In this document: in pieces, positions 17,132 to 26,852 of the stretch | Position numbering within the stretch: position 1 is the stretch's first letter | How the letters are laid out: every line of letters begins with the position of its first letter | Origin: Candidatus Microthrix subdominans | GTDB lineage: Bacteria; Actinomycetota; Acidimicrobiia; Acidimicrobiales; Microtrichaceae | Direction of reading: 5' to 3' | Length of the DNA stretch: 64,000 nt | NCBI GenBank assembly: GCA_016719385.1 | Contig: JADJZA010000010.1 | Span: 246,553-310,552 of the forward strand | Position numbers and translations under genes: made by a program | Notes under the pieces: generated by a model | Seen by the model: the letters and a program-made list of their open reading frames with translations, nothing else | Told to the model about the DNA's origin: nothing | The model's database searches: none

Positions 17132-19480
17132 TCAGGGACAGGTGTTGATGTCGATGCACGTGGCCTCGGGCGGCGCTGTCAGTGACCAGCTGGTGGTGAA
17201 ATCGGCACCACCGTTGAGCACCAACTGCAGGCTCGAACCATCAGCACTGCCGGAGACGGCGCCATCGAGCAGGCCGGTCAGCGTCACGTTCTGGTCAGCG
17301 TTGACCGATACCTCGCGCGGACCGATAACCGGCGGAAGCGGAAGCTCCTGGGGGACCGGCGGTGGGAGGAAGACCGGGGCGGTGACGAAGTCCGTGCGCA
17401 CGGTGCCGGAGAAGTTGTTCGTTCCCGCCACTCGGCTGACGTCTACGCAGAGGGTGTTGTCAGCGAAGACGGCCGGCACGAGCGTGGGACCCACGATGGG
17501 CACGACCAGGACCGGCGGCACGTAGTTCATCGAGGTGCCACAGCCGTTGATGCCGTCGACCCGTCCGGACGGGGTGGTCGTGAACGCATAGCCACCCTCG
17601 AGGACCGGCCGTCCAGTTGCTGCGAATGCCCCGTTGGACAGCGAGACGTCGTAGGTGGGCGCGCCGGTGGCGGCGACCCGGGTCGTCGCGGTGGCCGACT
17701 TGTCCGGCCCGCCCGGATTGACATCGTTGCTGTTGGTGAGCGCTGCGGTTGCCGTCACGGTCGGGCTTGTCGGGGCAGCCACGTCGACCTGGATGGCGAA
17801 GCCGGGTGCAGGACTGGTCAGCGAGGTGACCCCGACCCCATTCGATCGGGTGCACGTGACCTCCTGTCCGGCGGCGCTACAGATGAAGCGGTTGTTGCCG
17901 AGCTGGAGGGTCGGGTTGGTGAACCCGCGGTAGGTGACGCCCTCGGGAAGCGTGACCGTGACGGTCGGGGATGCCGACGTTGCCGTTCCGACGTTGTCGA
18001 CCGCAAAGTTGTACTGGTTGGCTGACAGCCCGGTCCCCTCCCGGAAGTACAGGTTGGGCGTGAGTTCGGCACCGTTCATGGTGAGCCCGACCTCGGGTCC
18101 CGGGGGACTGGCGTTGATGGTGGTGTCGGTGGACTGGCTCGCCGAGTTGGCGGAGCCGACAGTCGCCGAGACCCTCAGAGGAACCCCAGGTGTTGTCGCC
18201 CGCACCCGGAGGTCGATGCTCTCGGGGGAAACGGGGAGCACCACTCCGGCGAGGCCTCCGACGAGGTTCGGCCGAAGTGATGCAGCGATGCTGCTGTTGA
18301 GGGTGCAGCGCAAGCGGCGCTGTACGGCCGGAAGCGACGTGCAGGTCGAACCGTTTCCGGCACGCACGTACTCGAGTCCCGGTGGGAGGTCCACCGTCGC
18401 AGCAACAGGGCCGACGGTGGATCCACCTCGAGGGCTGATCTCGACCGGCAGGGTGACCTCGGCGCCGCTGACCACCCGCGATGGCGGGTTCAGCGACGGG
18501 CTGATGTTGGAGGGGTTGTTGGCGAAGTAGCTGAGCGGTGGCTGTCCGGCCGCTGGGGCCTCGGGTGCGTAGTCGGCTGCAGAGAAGTTGAGGGTGTACG
18601 TCAAACCATTGGCGAGCGCACCCGTCACTCCGCCGACGTCCAGTGATGGGATCCTCAGACCGAGCAGCTCGCTGCTCAGGCTGCGCCAGGGGGCGAGCCC
18701 GTTGCTGAACACGGGTCCGCGCCAGTCCACCGTCAGCGGAACTCCGCCCTGAAGTGCGGGGTCGGTCACGGTGATCGTGCCGGTGAAGAGGGTGAGGTTG
18801 GTCCGCTGCAGGTCGGCGAGCACGTGGGTGCTCCCGACCGATGCATCGATCTGGAGTCTGTCCGCACCGCCGAGACTGCCGGCCGGATCAGCTGTGATCG
18901 ACACGTCGCCCGAGCTGACGGTGCCGCCGTTACGCATCGACAGGGCACCGGCAACCTGGACGAACAGCTGGTCACCTTCGATGGCTGGTGTGACGGTGAC
19001 CTTGCCGAGCGCTTCGTCGTTGGCCGGGTTCACGTCCCCGTCGGAGCTGATCGCCACGTACACCTGGGCGATGAGGGTTGGGCCTGCTACGTCTGCCGTG
19101 ACGCTGATCTTCGGAAGCGCCTGACCCGGCTGAACGTCGGCATCGTCGATGCGACACGTGGCCTGGGCAGCATCGTTGGTACAGGTCCACCCGGTGCCGG
19201 CCGCTGCGGTCACCGTTTGGCCGGGCGGCACCACGACGGTGGCGGCGACCGGGCCGGTCGTCGCTGCGGTGCCGACACTCGACACCGTCGCGTCGTAGGT
19301 GACGGTGGAACCGATCGTCGCTCCCACATTGTCCGAGACCGCGACGCTCAGGTCGACCCCGTCGGTCGGCGGCACCATCGGGGCACAGGCAGCAGCGGCG
19401 ACCACCGCAAACGCTGCCAGCGTCCACGTCGCCATCCTTCTGCGTCGGCGTAAACGTACGCCGTGCCTGATATTCGACAT
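17132..19480 (-). CDS. Large secreted DUF11/CARDB-type surface lipoprotein
   Basis: About 782 aa from ATG 19480. After an Arg-rich N-terminus, a hydrophobic signal ends in VVAAAACAPM, a plausible lipobox. The mature protein has repeated beta-sandwich modules with the DUF11 pattern, for example DNVGATIGSTVTYDATVSSV, VVVPPGQTVTAAAGTGWTC, TVTVTLPEGVTYRGFTN and SNDVNPGGPDKSA. It ends in a Cys-containing tail (CIDINTCP). Such proteins are structural or adhesive cell-surface components. No anchor motif such as LPXTG is visible. Codon use is less GC-biased than its neighbours. Confidence 0.75.
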   Translation of the reverse strand: MSNIRHGVRLRRRRRMATWTLAAFAVVAAAACAPMVPPTDGVDLSVAVSDNVGATIGSTVTYDATVSSVGTAATTGPVAATVVVPPGQTVTAAAGTGWTCTNDAAQATCRIDDADVQPGQALPKISVTADVAGPTLIAQVYVAISSDGDVNPANDEALGKVTVTPAIEGDQLFVQVAGALSMRNGGTVSSGDVSITADPAGSLGGADRLQIDASVGSTHVLADLQRTNLTLFTGTITVTDPALQGGVPLTVDWRGPVFSNGLAPWRSLSSELLGLRIPSLDVGGVTGALANGLTYTLNFSAADYAPEAPAAGQPPLSYFANNPSNISPSLNPPSRVVSGAEVTLPVEISPRGGSTVGPVAATVDLPPGLEYVRAGNGSTCTSLPAVQRRLRCTLNSSIAASLRPNLVGGLAGVVLPVSPESIDLRVRATTPGVPLRVSATVGSANSASQSTDTTINASPPGPEVGLTMNGAELTPNLYFREGTGLSANQYNFAVDNVGTATSASPTVTVTLPEGVTYRGFTNPTLQLGNNRFICSAAGQEVTCTRSNGVGVTSLTSPAPGFAIQVDVAAPTSPTVTATAALTNSNDVNPGGPDKSATATTRVAATGAPTYDVSLSNGAFAATGRPVLEGGYAFTTTPSGRVDGINGCGTSMNYVPPVLVVPIVGPTLVPAVFADNTLCVDVSRVAGTNNFSGTVRTDFVTAPVFLPPPVPQELPLPPVIGPREVSVNADQNVTLTGLLDGAVSGSADGSSLQLVLNGGADFTTSWSLTAPPEATCIDINTCP

Positions 19481-19602
19481 GCCCCAACCCCCCAAGCCCC
19501 AACGATCTGTCAGCGGCTAGCGGGGAACCTAATGACGGCGCGGACGAAAGACAAGGTTGGATGTGAATGGCGGCCAGAATTCAGCCGCTGGTCATCGCCA
19601 TC

Positions 19603-20508
19603 TCAGTCCTCGGACGGGCTGAACAACGCCAGCAGCTTGCCGAGTTCGCCGGAGGGGTCGGCAAAGATGTCGTAGTTGGAGTCGTCACGAATAGCGTCGA
19701 AGTTGTCGCGAACGTCCTCGACGGTGTGACCGGGGGAGAACCAGCCCTCGGTCAGCCCGACGAAGTAGCGGGCGACGTAGCCGCCGGCCACCGAGAACAC
19801 CTCGCCGGACACCGGCACGTCCTCGTGCGCCAGGAATGCCACCGTCGGAGAGATCGCCTCGGGTGCCATCAGGTCGCCGGCGGCGCCGAAGAGTTCTTCG
19901 GTCATGCGGGTCTTGGCGACAGGGGCGATGGCGTTCACCTTGATGTTGCGCTTGGCGCCCTCGTTGGCCAGCACGCGCGTGAAACCGACCAGGCCCATCT
20001 TGGCGGCGCCGTAGTTGCTCTGGCCGAAGTTGCCCAGCAGACCCGAGTTGGAGGAGGTGTTGACGATGCGGCCGTAGTTCTTCTCCCGCATGATCTTGTA
20101 GGCGGGCAGGGTCGTGTAGAAGGCGCCCCGCAGGTGCACATCGATCACGGCGTCGATCAGGTCGGGGGTCATGTTGTGGAACGTCTTGTCCCGCAGGATG
20201 CCGGCGTTGTTGACCACGATGTCGACGGTGCCGAACGCTTCGACCGCGGCGGCGACGATCGCTTCGCCGCCCTCCGGGGTGGCGACCGAGTCGGTGTTGG
20301 CGATCGCCTCGCCGCCCAGCGCCTCGATCTCGGCGACCACCTGGTCGGCGGGCCCGTCGGCGTGGCCGTGGCCATCGAGGGAACCGCCCAGGTCGTTGAC
20401 GACGATGCGGGCGCCGCGTCGGGCCAGCTCGAGGGCGTGCTGCCGGCCCAGGCCGCCGCCGGCGCCGGTGATGATTGCCACCTTGTTGTCGAAACCGAGA
20501 TCAGCCAT
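19603..20508 (-). CDS. Short-chain dehydrogenase, MFE-2-like 3-hydroxyacyl-CoA dehydrogenase
   Basis: 301 aa SDR. It has the cofactor motif VAIITGAGGGLGRQHALELA, the NNAGI motif, and the Ser-Tyr-Lys active site (NTSSNSGLLGNFGQSNYGAAKMG). The extended C-terminus (GLTEGWFSPGHTVEDVRDNF) resembles the dehydrogenase domain of peroxisomal multifunctional enzyme type 2 and related actinobacterial beta-oxidation or steroid enzymes. It probably oxidises (R)-3-hydroxyacyl-CoA with NAD+. The acyl-CoA synthetase and dehydrogenase genes at 24-27 kb fit this role. Confidence 0.82.
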   Translation of the reverse strand: MADLGFDNKVAIITGAGGGLGRQHALELARRGARIVVNDLGGSLDGHGHADGPADQVVAEIEALGGEAIANTDSVATPEGGEAIVAAAVEAFGTVDIVVNNAGILRDKTFHNMTPDLIDAVIDVHLRGAFYTTLPAYKIMREKNYGRIVNTSSNSGLLGNFGQSNYGAAKMGLVGFTRVLANEGAKRNIKVNAIAPVAKTRMTEELFGAAGDLMAPEAISPTVAFLAHEDVPVSGEVFSVAGGYVARYFVGLTEGWFSPGHTVEDVRDNFDAIRDDSNYDIFADPSGELGKLLALFSPSED

Positions 20509-20592
20509 GTGTTGCTCCAAGTGCGTAGACGGGGTCGGGTTGAGGCCCACACACTACCGACGGCCCCGCCACCGCCCGGAAGTCGCAGCCCC

Positions 20593-22293
20593 TCAGCCCC
20601 CGGGCAGCGCATCGGGGTCGAGCACGTCGGCCAGCAGCCAGTCGTCGCCCGGTGCGGCCAGGACGAACACCGAGGTGAAGGCGGCGCCCCCGCCCGCCGC
20701 GTCGTCGACGGTGCCGCCGGCGATCACGCCCAGGCTGGGCAGCGCCTGTGGGCTGTCGCTGGTGCGCACGATCGTCACCTCGGCCTCGCCGAGGGTCACC
20801 CGCTGGCCCGGGGTCGGCGGGACGCCCTGGTCGGGGTCAGCCTCAGGCGCCACGGGTTCCGCCCCCGGCTGCCCTGCTCCCGGCAGCCCCGTATCCGCCT
20901 GCTCAGACGTCGACGGCGAGGCGTTGGGCGGCGCGACGTCGCCAAGCGACGAAGGGTCGAAGACGGCCGTGGCGGCTGCGAGCCGTGGTCCGGTCAGCGC
21001 CGAGGGAAGTGCTGCGGCCTCGCCGGCGTCGATCGACTCGGCCTCGATCATCAGGTCGGCGGCCAGGTCGGCGACCACCGTCTCGGCCCGGGCCTGATCA
21101 AACCCGGGGATCACGTCGGCGACCGCCGGGTCGAGCGATACCTCGGGGAGGTCACCGATCAGCGCAGCGACGTCGGGACGCTCGACGTCGACCCCCGTCG
21201 GGCTCTGGCCTTGGCCAGTGCCCGCACCGACCAGCAGTGTTGCGCCGCTCACCAGCGCCACTGCGGCCAATCCGGCGAACGCGGGGCGGGGGTGGGCCGG
21301 GCTCACCCGCCGGGCGATGTGGCGCGCCGCACTCCGAAGGGTGTCGTCGCCGGCGCCGGGCTCGGGTGCGAACCGCTCGATCAGCGGACGGGACGCACAC
21401 ACCAGCGTGAGAGCGCCGAGCAGTGCCACCTTGGTGGCGAACTCGGTGCCCTGGGCCGCCATCAACGCGGCTGCGGTGAGGGCAACCGCCACCCCGTACA
21501 CCGCCCCGCCCACCCGACCCTTGGCGGCTGTGGGTGGGTCGGTGATCATGAAGAACAGGAAGATCAACAGTTCGGGCGAGGCGACCACCACCCACCACCA
21601 GGCCCAGCCGGTCACCGGGCCGACGTGCCAACGGGCGGTCATCGAGTGGCCGGAGAGCGCCACCACCGCCGTCGCGGCCCCGTAGGTGATGAGAAACGGC
21701 CACACGATGCGGTGCAGCCGCAGGCGCCTCGTCATCGTCAACCCGCCGATCACGATCACGGCGTAGGTGAGCGCCAGGCCGGGCGACCAGGGGCCCCACC
21801 ACAGGTCCTGGGGGTCGGCCAGGCCGGACCCGAAGACCAGAAACGCCACGACCAGCGCAGCGTTGGACGGGTTGAGTAGCGGGCGGCCACCGATGCGGGT
21901 GACGTACTTGGACAACACCGCCACCGCAGCGGTGGCGGCAAAGATCGGCCAGCCCCTCGTGCTCCACCAGTCCCCGTGTTCGGTGCCCGGCACCCGCATG
22001 ATCAGTGCGACGCCGTTGCCGGTGAGCAGGGCGGAGGCAGGCCAGGCGATCACCCCGCGTTCCCAGGCGGTCAACACGAGGTCGAGCCCGCCGGCGACGC
22101 CCAGGGAGATGAGGATCTGGGCGATCGACAGGTTGAAGCCGAGCACGGTCTGGCCGAGGACCTGGACGCTGATGATGATCGCTGCGACCACCAGCCGCGG
22201 GTCGCCCCGCCGGGGGAGCAGCACCGGGTAGGTGCGCCCGAGCAGCCCGACCGACGGGCCCAGGTGGTCGCCCACCCCCACCTGGGCGGTCAT
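20593..22293 (-). CDS. RnfD/NqrB-like multi-pass membrane protein with long C-terminal extension
   Basis: 566 aa. The N-terminal 300 residues hold about eight to ten hydrophobic helices and family-typical segments (GFNLSIAQILISLGVAGGLD, NPSNAALVVAFLVFGSGLAD, ASPELLIFLFFMITDPPTAA). This resembles the RnfD/NqrB/UnbU group, seen in electron-transport complexes and, as UnbU, beside enediyne genes. The C-terminal 250 residues follow another membrane helix and are extracytoplasmic, Pro/Ala-rich and unrecognised. No other rnf or nqr subunit genes are here. The start overlaps the stop of the FGGY kinase gene (ATGA). Confidence 0.7.
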   Translation of the reverse strand: MTAQVGVGDHLGPSVGLLGRTYPVLLPRRGDPRLVVAAIIISVQVLGQTVLGFNLSIAQILISLGVAGGLDLVLTAWERGVIAWPASALLTGNGVALIMRVPGTEHGDWWSTRGWPIFAATAAVAVLSKYVTRIGGRPLLNPSNAALVVAFLVFGSGLADPQDLWWGPWSPGLALTYAVIVIGGLTMTRRLRLHRIVWPFLITYGAATAVVALSGHSMTARWHVGPVTGWAWWWVVVASPELLIFLFFMITDPPTAAKGRVGGAVYGVAVALTAAALMAAQGTEFATKVALLGALTLVCASRPLIERFAPEPGAGDDTLRSAARHIARRVSPAHPRPAFAGLAAVALVSGATLLVGAGTGQGQSPTGVDVERPDVAALIGDLPEVSLDPAVADVIPGFDQARAETVVADLAADLMIEAESIDAGEAAALPSALTGPRLAAATAVFDPSSLGDVAPPNASPSTSEQADTGLPGAGQPGAEPVAPEADPDQGVPPTPGQRVTLGEAEVTIVRTSDSPQALPSLGVIAGGTVDDAAGGGAAFTSVFVLAAPGDDWLLADVLDPDALPGG

Positions 22294-23903
22294 CGCAGCT
22301 TGGCCAGCCGCGAGTACATCTTTCCCTCGATCTTGTGCAGCTTGACGAACTCGGCGTACATGCCGTCGTAGACCCGGCGGGTCGCCGGATCGGGCCGGAA
22401 GACCCGCTCGACGGGCACCGACGATGCGATGTCGTCCTCGCCGATCAGCCCCAGCGACATGCCGGCGAACAGGGCAGCGCCCCGCACGGTGGCCATCAGC
22501 GGTTGCTCGATGCGATGGATCGGCCGATTCATCACGTCGGCATGGATCTGGCACCACAGGTCGGACACGGCGCCGCCGCCCACGCCCCGCAGCTCACCGA
22601 AGGACTCCCCGAGGAACGATTCCGACGCCTCGAGCAGCCAGCGCGCGTTGTGGGCGACGCCCTCGAGCACCGAGCGGACCAGGTCGCAGCGGGTGGTGGC
22701 GAGCGACAGCCCGTGAAACCCGCCGCGCAGGTTGGCGTCGGCCACCGGCGAGCGCTCGCCGTTGAGCCACGGGGCAAACAGCACGCCGCCGCTTCCGGGC
22801 TCGGCGGTCGCCGCCGCATTCACCAACTCGGTAAACGATTCGACGGTCGGGCTGGTCAGGCCGTCGTCGGCGTCGATGAGCACGCCCTTGACCCACTCCA
22901 AACACACCCCGGCGGTGTCGTGGTTGTTGGCCAGCACGTAGCGGCCGGGCAGCGCGGCGGGCACGGTGGCCATCATCTTCAGAATCGAGGTCTTCTTGGC
23001 CGGGGCGTGGCAGCCGATCCAGGCCGAGGTCGAGATCGACACGTGGCCCTCGTAGTTGCCGACCGCACCCGATCCGAGCGTGACCGCATGCAGGTCGGGG
23101 ATCGCCGTCAGCACCGGCAGGTCCTTGGGCAGCCCCATCGCCTCGGTCACCTCGGGCAGCACGGTGCCGACGATCGAGCCCATCGGCAGCATCGGTGGCA
23201 GCTTGGACAGCGGGGTGCCGGACAGCTTGACCAGCCGGTCGTCGTACCCGGCCTCCTCGCCGCGGTTGTCGGTCAGCCACGACAGGGCCATCGACAGCCG
23301 GGAGGCGGCCACGCGGCCGGTGAACCGGGCGTTGAGGTAGTCGAGGGGCTCGACGAAGGCGTGGGTTTGCTCGTAGAGCTCCTTTTGGTGTTCTGCGATG
23401 TAGAGACGGTGGCCCAGCGGGTCGTTGCCCTCGGTGCTCGGTACCCCGGCCGACCGCCTGATCCAGGACGCCGCCTTGGTGGGCCCGAGCCCCTCGACCG
23501 CCAGGCGGCCGCCCACCTGCTTGGCCGCCAGGTCCGCACCGCGGGTGTCCATCCACAGCATGCAGTCGCCGACCGCGTTGCCATGATCGTCGACCGGCAC
23601 GGTGGAGCCCCACTGGCCGGTGACCGCGACGGCCACCAACGCTGCGGTGGCGTCGGGGTGGCTCCGGGTCAGCTCGGCGGCGCCGTCGGTGACCGCGGTC
23701 CACCATTGGTCGGGGTTCTGGACGGCGGTGCCGTCGGCTGCCACCTTGGGCTCCACCCGGCGGTAGACCGACCCGACGATCGAGCCGCCGAGTGACACCA
23801 ACGCGATCTTGGGCCCTCCGGTGCCCAGGTCGACCGCCAGCACCACCGGGTCGACTGCCGGAGCGGGGGTCTCCGGGGTGCGCTCTGGGGTCGCTTCGGT
23901 CAC
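22290..23903 (-). CDS. FGGY-family carbohydrate kinase (xylulokinase-like)
   Basis: 537 aa from GTG 23903, preceded by GGAGCACCAAC. The N-terminal ATPase phosphate-1 motif is AVDLGTGGPKIALVSLGG. The catalytic Asp region is AIPDLHAVTLGSGAVG, and the C-terminal ATP-binding region is GVLFAPWLNGERSPVADANL then GGGAVSDLWCQIHADVMNRP. FGGY kinases phosphorylate xylulose, glycerol, ribulose and similar substrates. Xylulokinase is the nearest by eye, but the substrate is not certain. It is unusual that the gene is coupled to an RnfD-like membrane protein rather than a transporter or isomerase. Confidence 0.8.
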   Translation of the reverse strand: MTEATPERTPETPAPAVDPVVLAVDLGTGGPKIALVSLGGSIVGSVYRRVEPKVAADGTAVQNPDQWWTAVTDGAAELTRSHPDATAALVAVAVTGQWGSTVPVDDHGNAVGDCMLWMDTRGADLAAKQVGGRLAVEGLGPTKAASWIRRSAGVPSTEGNDPLGHRLYIAEHQKELYEQTHAFVEPLDYLNARFTGRVAASRLSMALSWLTDNRGEEAGYDDRLVKLSGTPLSKLPPMLPMGSIVGTVLPEVTEAMGLPKDLPVLTAIPDLHAVTLGSGAVGNYEGHVSISTSAWIGCHAPAKKTSILKMMATVPAALPGRYVLANNHDTAGVCLEWVKGVLIDADDGLTSPTVESFTELVNAAATAEPGSGGVLFAPWLNGERSPVADANLRGGFHGLSLATTRCDLVRSVLEGVAHNARWLLEASESFLGESFGELRGVGGGAVSDLWCQIHADVMNRPIHRIEQPLMATVRGAALFAGMSLGLIGEDDIASSVPVERVFRPDPATRRVYDGMYAEFVKLHKIEGKMYSRLAKLR

Positions 23904-23946
23904 GTTGGTGCTCCGTTCCACCGGTCGCTCGGCGGGTGAGGGTGGA

Positions 23947-25575
23947 TCATGTGGTTGAGGCGGTCGCCTGGTCGGCGGCGTAGGCCTTCCATCGCTTGTA
24001 GTCCACCTTGGCATTGGGGGCGCGGCCGATCGTGTCGACCGACAACACCGCCCGGGGGGCCTTGTAGCCGGCCAGGTGCTCCTTGGTGTGGGCCACCAGG
24101 TCGTCGGCCGAGATCTCGGCGCCTTCGACCGGCTGCACCACCGCGGCGATCGTCTCGCCGAAGCGGTCGTCGGGGACGCCGACGACGACGGCGTCGTACA
24201 CGCTCGGGTGGGTCTTCAGCGCCTCCTCGACCTCCTCAGGGAACACCTTCTCGCCGGCGGTGTTGATGCACACCGACCCCCGGCCCAACAGGGTGATCGT
24301 GCCGTCGTCCTCGACGGTGGCCCAGTCGCCGGGACAGCTGTAGCGCCGGCCATCGATCATGATGAACGTCGCCGCCGACTTGGCCTCGTCCTTGTAGTAG
24401 CCGAGCGGCACGTGTCCCCCGACGGCCACCCGCCCGATCTCCCCGGAGCCCGGCTCGACGTCGCGTCCGTCCTCGGTGACCACCCGGGCGTTGGGGCCCA
24501 ACGCAAACGAGGCGGTGCTGGAGGCAGAGTCGCCGGCGGACACCGACTGGCCCAGCCCGATCGCCTCCGACGAGCTGAAGCTGTCGACCAACAACATGCC
24601 CGGGTGATGGGCGAGCAGGCCCCTTTTCGCCGACTCGGACCACATCACGCCCGACGAGGTGATCAGCACGACCGAGGTGATGTCCCAGCGGTCGGGCGCC
24701 CCGTCGAGGGCGGCCACCATCGGCTTGGCGAAGGCGTCGCCGACGATGGTCAGCGCCCCCACCTTCTCGGCCTCGATGACGTCGAGCAGTTCCTCGACGT
24801 CGAAGTGGCGGCTGGGCAGCGTCACGACCGACCCTCCGCTGGTCAGATACATGTTGGCGGTGAACCAGCCGGTGCCGTGCATCAGCGGGCAGGCGAGCAG
24901 CCCGGGGGCGGCGTTGGCCCCGATCCCCTCGAGGGCGGCGTCGTAGCCCGCGGTCTCGCACTCCTCGCCGAGGACGGGGTTACCGGTGGAACACAGGGCC
25001 CGGATCAGGTCGTCCTGGCGCCACATCGTGCCCTTGGGCATGCCGGTGGTGCCGCCGGTGTAGATCATCAAGATGTCGTCGCCGCTGCGTCCCCACTCGG
25101 CCACGGTGCGGGCGTCGGTGGGCGTGGCGGCCGCCTGTTCGTAGGGCACCGCCCAGTCGGGACACGGCCCTGACCCGTCGTCGACCCACAGCCAGGTGGT
25201 CACGGTTGGCACACGGTTGCGCACCGCCTCGACGCGGTCGGCGAAGGTGCCGTGAAACACGACCGCAACCGCGTCGGCGTTGTCCCACAGGTAGGCGAGT
25301 TCATCCTCGACGTAGCGGTAGTTGGTGTTCACCGGGACCAGCCCGACCTTGTAGCAAGCGAAGGACGTCTCGAGGTACTCGGGACAGTTGTGGAGGTAGA
25401 TCGCCACTTTGTCCTGGTGGCGAACCCCCCGGTCGAGCAGGTACCGGGCCAGCCCGTTCGCCCGGCGATCGAACTCGGCCCAGGTAATGCGTCGCTCGCC
25501 CTGTACCTGAGCGTCGGCTTCTGGCCGCTGTGCCGCAATGCGTTCCCACAGCTCGGCGAAGTTCCATCCTGCCAT
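23947..25575 (-). CDS. fadD: Acyl-CoA synthetase (AMP-forming)
   Basis: 542 aa of the ANL superfamily. The adenylate-forming P-loop is MIYTGGTTGMPKGTMWRQDD; other signatures are DSFSSSEAIGLGQS, YSCPGDWATVEDDGTITLLG, and the C-terminal Lys region RAPNAKVDYKRWK. The tail and the GTMWRQDD segment resemble mycobacterial FadD enzymes acting on steroid side chains or ring remnants. It activates a carboxylic acid to its CoA thioester using ATP. It is divergent from the acyl-CoA dehydrogenase gene at 25698 and close to the SDR, consistent with fatty acid or sterol use. Confidence 0.87.
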   Translation of the reverse strand: MAGWNFAELWERIAAQRPEADAQVQGERRITWAEFDRRANGLARYLLDRGVRHQDKVAIYLHNCPEYLETSFACYKVGLVPVNTNYRYVEDELAYLWDNADAVAVVFHGTFADRVEAVRNRVPTVTTWLWVDDGSGPCPDWAVPYEQAAATPTDARTVAEWGRSGDDILMIYTGGTTGMPKGTMWRQDDLIRALCSTGNPVLGEECETAGYDAALEGIGANAAPGLLACPLMHGTGWFTANMYLTSGGSVVTLPSRHFDVEELLDVIEAEKVGALTIVGDAFAKPMVAALDGAPDRWDITSVVLITSSGVMWSESAKRGLLAHHPGMLLVDSFSSSEAIGLGQSVSAGDSASSTASFALGPNARVVTEDGRDVEPGSGEIGRVAVGGHVPLGYYKDEAKSAATFIMIDGRRYSCPGDWATVEDDGTITLLGRGSVCINTAGEKVFPEEVEEALKTHPSVYDAVVVGVPDDRFGETIAAVVQPVEGAEISADDLVAHTKEHLAGYKAPRAVLSVDTIGRAPNAKVDYKRWKAYAADQATASTT

Positions 25576-25697
25576 CGTTGTCCCCCAACAGTTCTCGGCG
25601 TCTCAGCGCGCCAGCATAGATGCGAGCGTCGATTGCGGCAGCGGCCGAAAGGCGACCCGGTCGAGGGGCGGGCGGTGGGCGACGCTACGGTTCGCCC

Positions 25698-26852
25698 ATG
25701 GACTTTGCGCTCCCGGGAGAGGACGATGCTCGGCGTCGGGCGGTGCGGGACTTCCTGGCCGAACACCCCAGGCCGACGGGGGCCCAGCTGGGCCAGGCCG
25801 GGCTGATGGTGCCCCACTGGCCCGAGCCGTGGGGGCTGGGCGCCGACCCGATCCATCAGCTGATCATCGACGAGGAGTTCCGCGCCGCCGGCGTGAAGCG
25901 GCCCTCCAACCCGATCGGGCTGGGCTGGGCCGGGCCGACGCTGATCGAGGCGGGCACCGACGAACAACAGCAGCGCTGGCTGCCCGGCCTGGTGTCGGGC
26001 GAGGACCTGTGGTGCCAGCTGTTCTCCGAACCGGGCGCCGGGTCGGACCTGGCGGCGTTGTCGACCGCTGCGGTGCGCGACGGCGACGAGTGGGTGATCA
26101 ACGGCCAGAAGGTGTGGACCAGCCTGGCCCACCACGCCCGTTGGGGCATCCTGATCGCCCGCACCGGGCCTCCACCAGGAACAGAAACACCCGGTGCAGG
26201 TGGCGCATCAAAACACACCGGCATCACCTACTTCGTGTGTCCGATGGATGCCCACGGCATCGAGATCCGGCCGATCACCGAGATGACCGGCGCCCACACG
26301 TTCAACGAGGTGTTCCTCACCGACGTTCGGCTGCCCGATGCCTACCGGGTGGGCGACGTCGGCCAGGGGTGGGCGCTGGCCAAGATCACGCTGGCCAACG
26401 AGCGGGTGTCGCTGTCGGCCGGCGGCGTGCTGTGGGGGCAGGGGCCGCAGACCGAGGCGTTGTACGACGAGGTGCGGGCCGCCGGCGGGGTGGCCGATCC
26501 GGTGATGCGCCAGCGCCTGGCCCAGACCTGGATCGAAGGCGAGGTGCTGCGGCTGATCCGCATGCGCACGATCTCGGCGGTGGTCGCCGGCAAGAGCCCC
26601 GGGCCGGAGGCGTCGGTGCGCAAGGTGCTCGCCGACGAACACGGCCAGGCGGTGATGGAGCTGGCCAAGGACCTGGCCGGTCCGGCGGGCATGCTGACCG
26701 ACGGGGGACCGTTGGGCCGCCCGGTGGCGCTGTGGCACTACGGCTACCTGTTCGCCCGGGCGCTGACCGTCGGCGGCGGCACCGGTGAAGTGCAGCGCAA
26801 CATTCTGGGCGAGCGGGTGCTGGGGCTGCCCCCCGATCCGGGCACGTCATGA
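25698..26852 (+). CDS. Acyl-CoA dehydrogenase (FadE-like)
   Basis: 384 aa from ATG 25698. Typical acyl-CoA dehydrogenase segments are CQLFSEPGAGSDLAALSTAA, VINGQKVWTSLAHHARWGIL, and FNEVFLTDVRLPDAYRVGDV. The C-terminus GGGTGEVQRNILGERVLGLP matches FadE proteins in which the catalytic Glu lies elsewhere than in the GcdH-like gene. It has a Pro/Gly-rich insert near residue 160. It catalyses the first dehydrogenation of acyl-CoA. The methyltransferase gene overlaps its stop by 4 nt. Confidence 0.87.
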   Translation: MDFALPGEDDARRRAVRDFLAEHPRPTGAQLGQAGLMVPHWPEPWGLGADPIHQLIIDEEFRAAGVKRPSNPIGLGWAGPTLIEAGTDEQQQRWLPGLVSGEDLWCQLFSEPGAGSDLAALSTAAVRDGDEWVINGQKVWTSLAHHARWGILIARTGPPPGTETPGAGGASKHTGITYFVCPMDAHGIEIRPITEMTGAHTFNEVFLTDVRLPDAYRVGDVGQGWALAKITLANERVSLSAGGVLWGQGPQTEALYDEVRAAGGVADPVMRQRLAQTWIEGEVLRLIRMRTISAVVAGKSPGPEASVRKVLADEHGQAVMELAKDLAGPAGMLTDGGPLGRPVALWHYGYLFARALTVGGGTGEVQRNILGERVLGLPPDPGTS

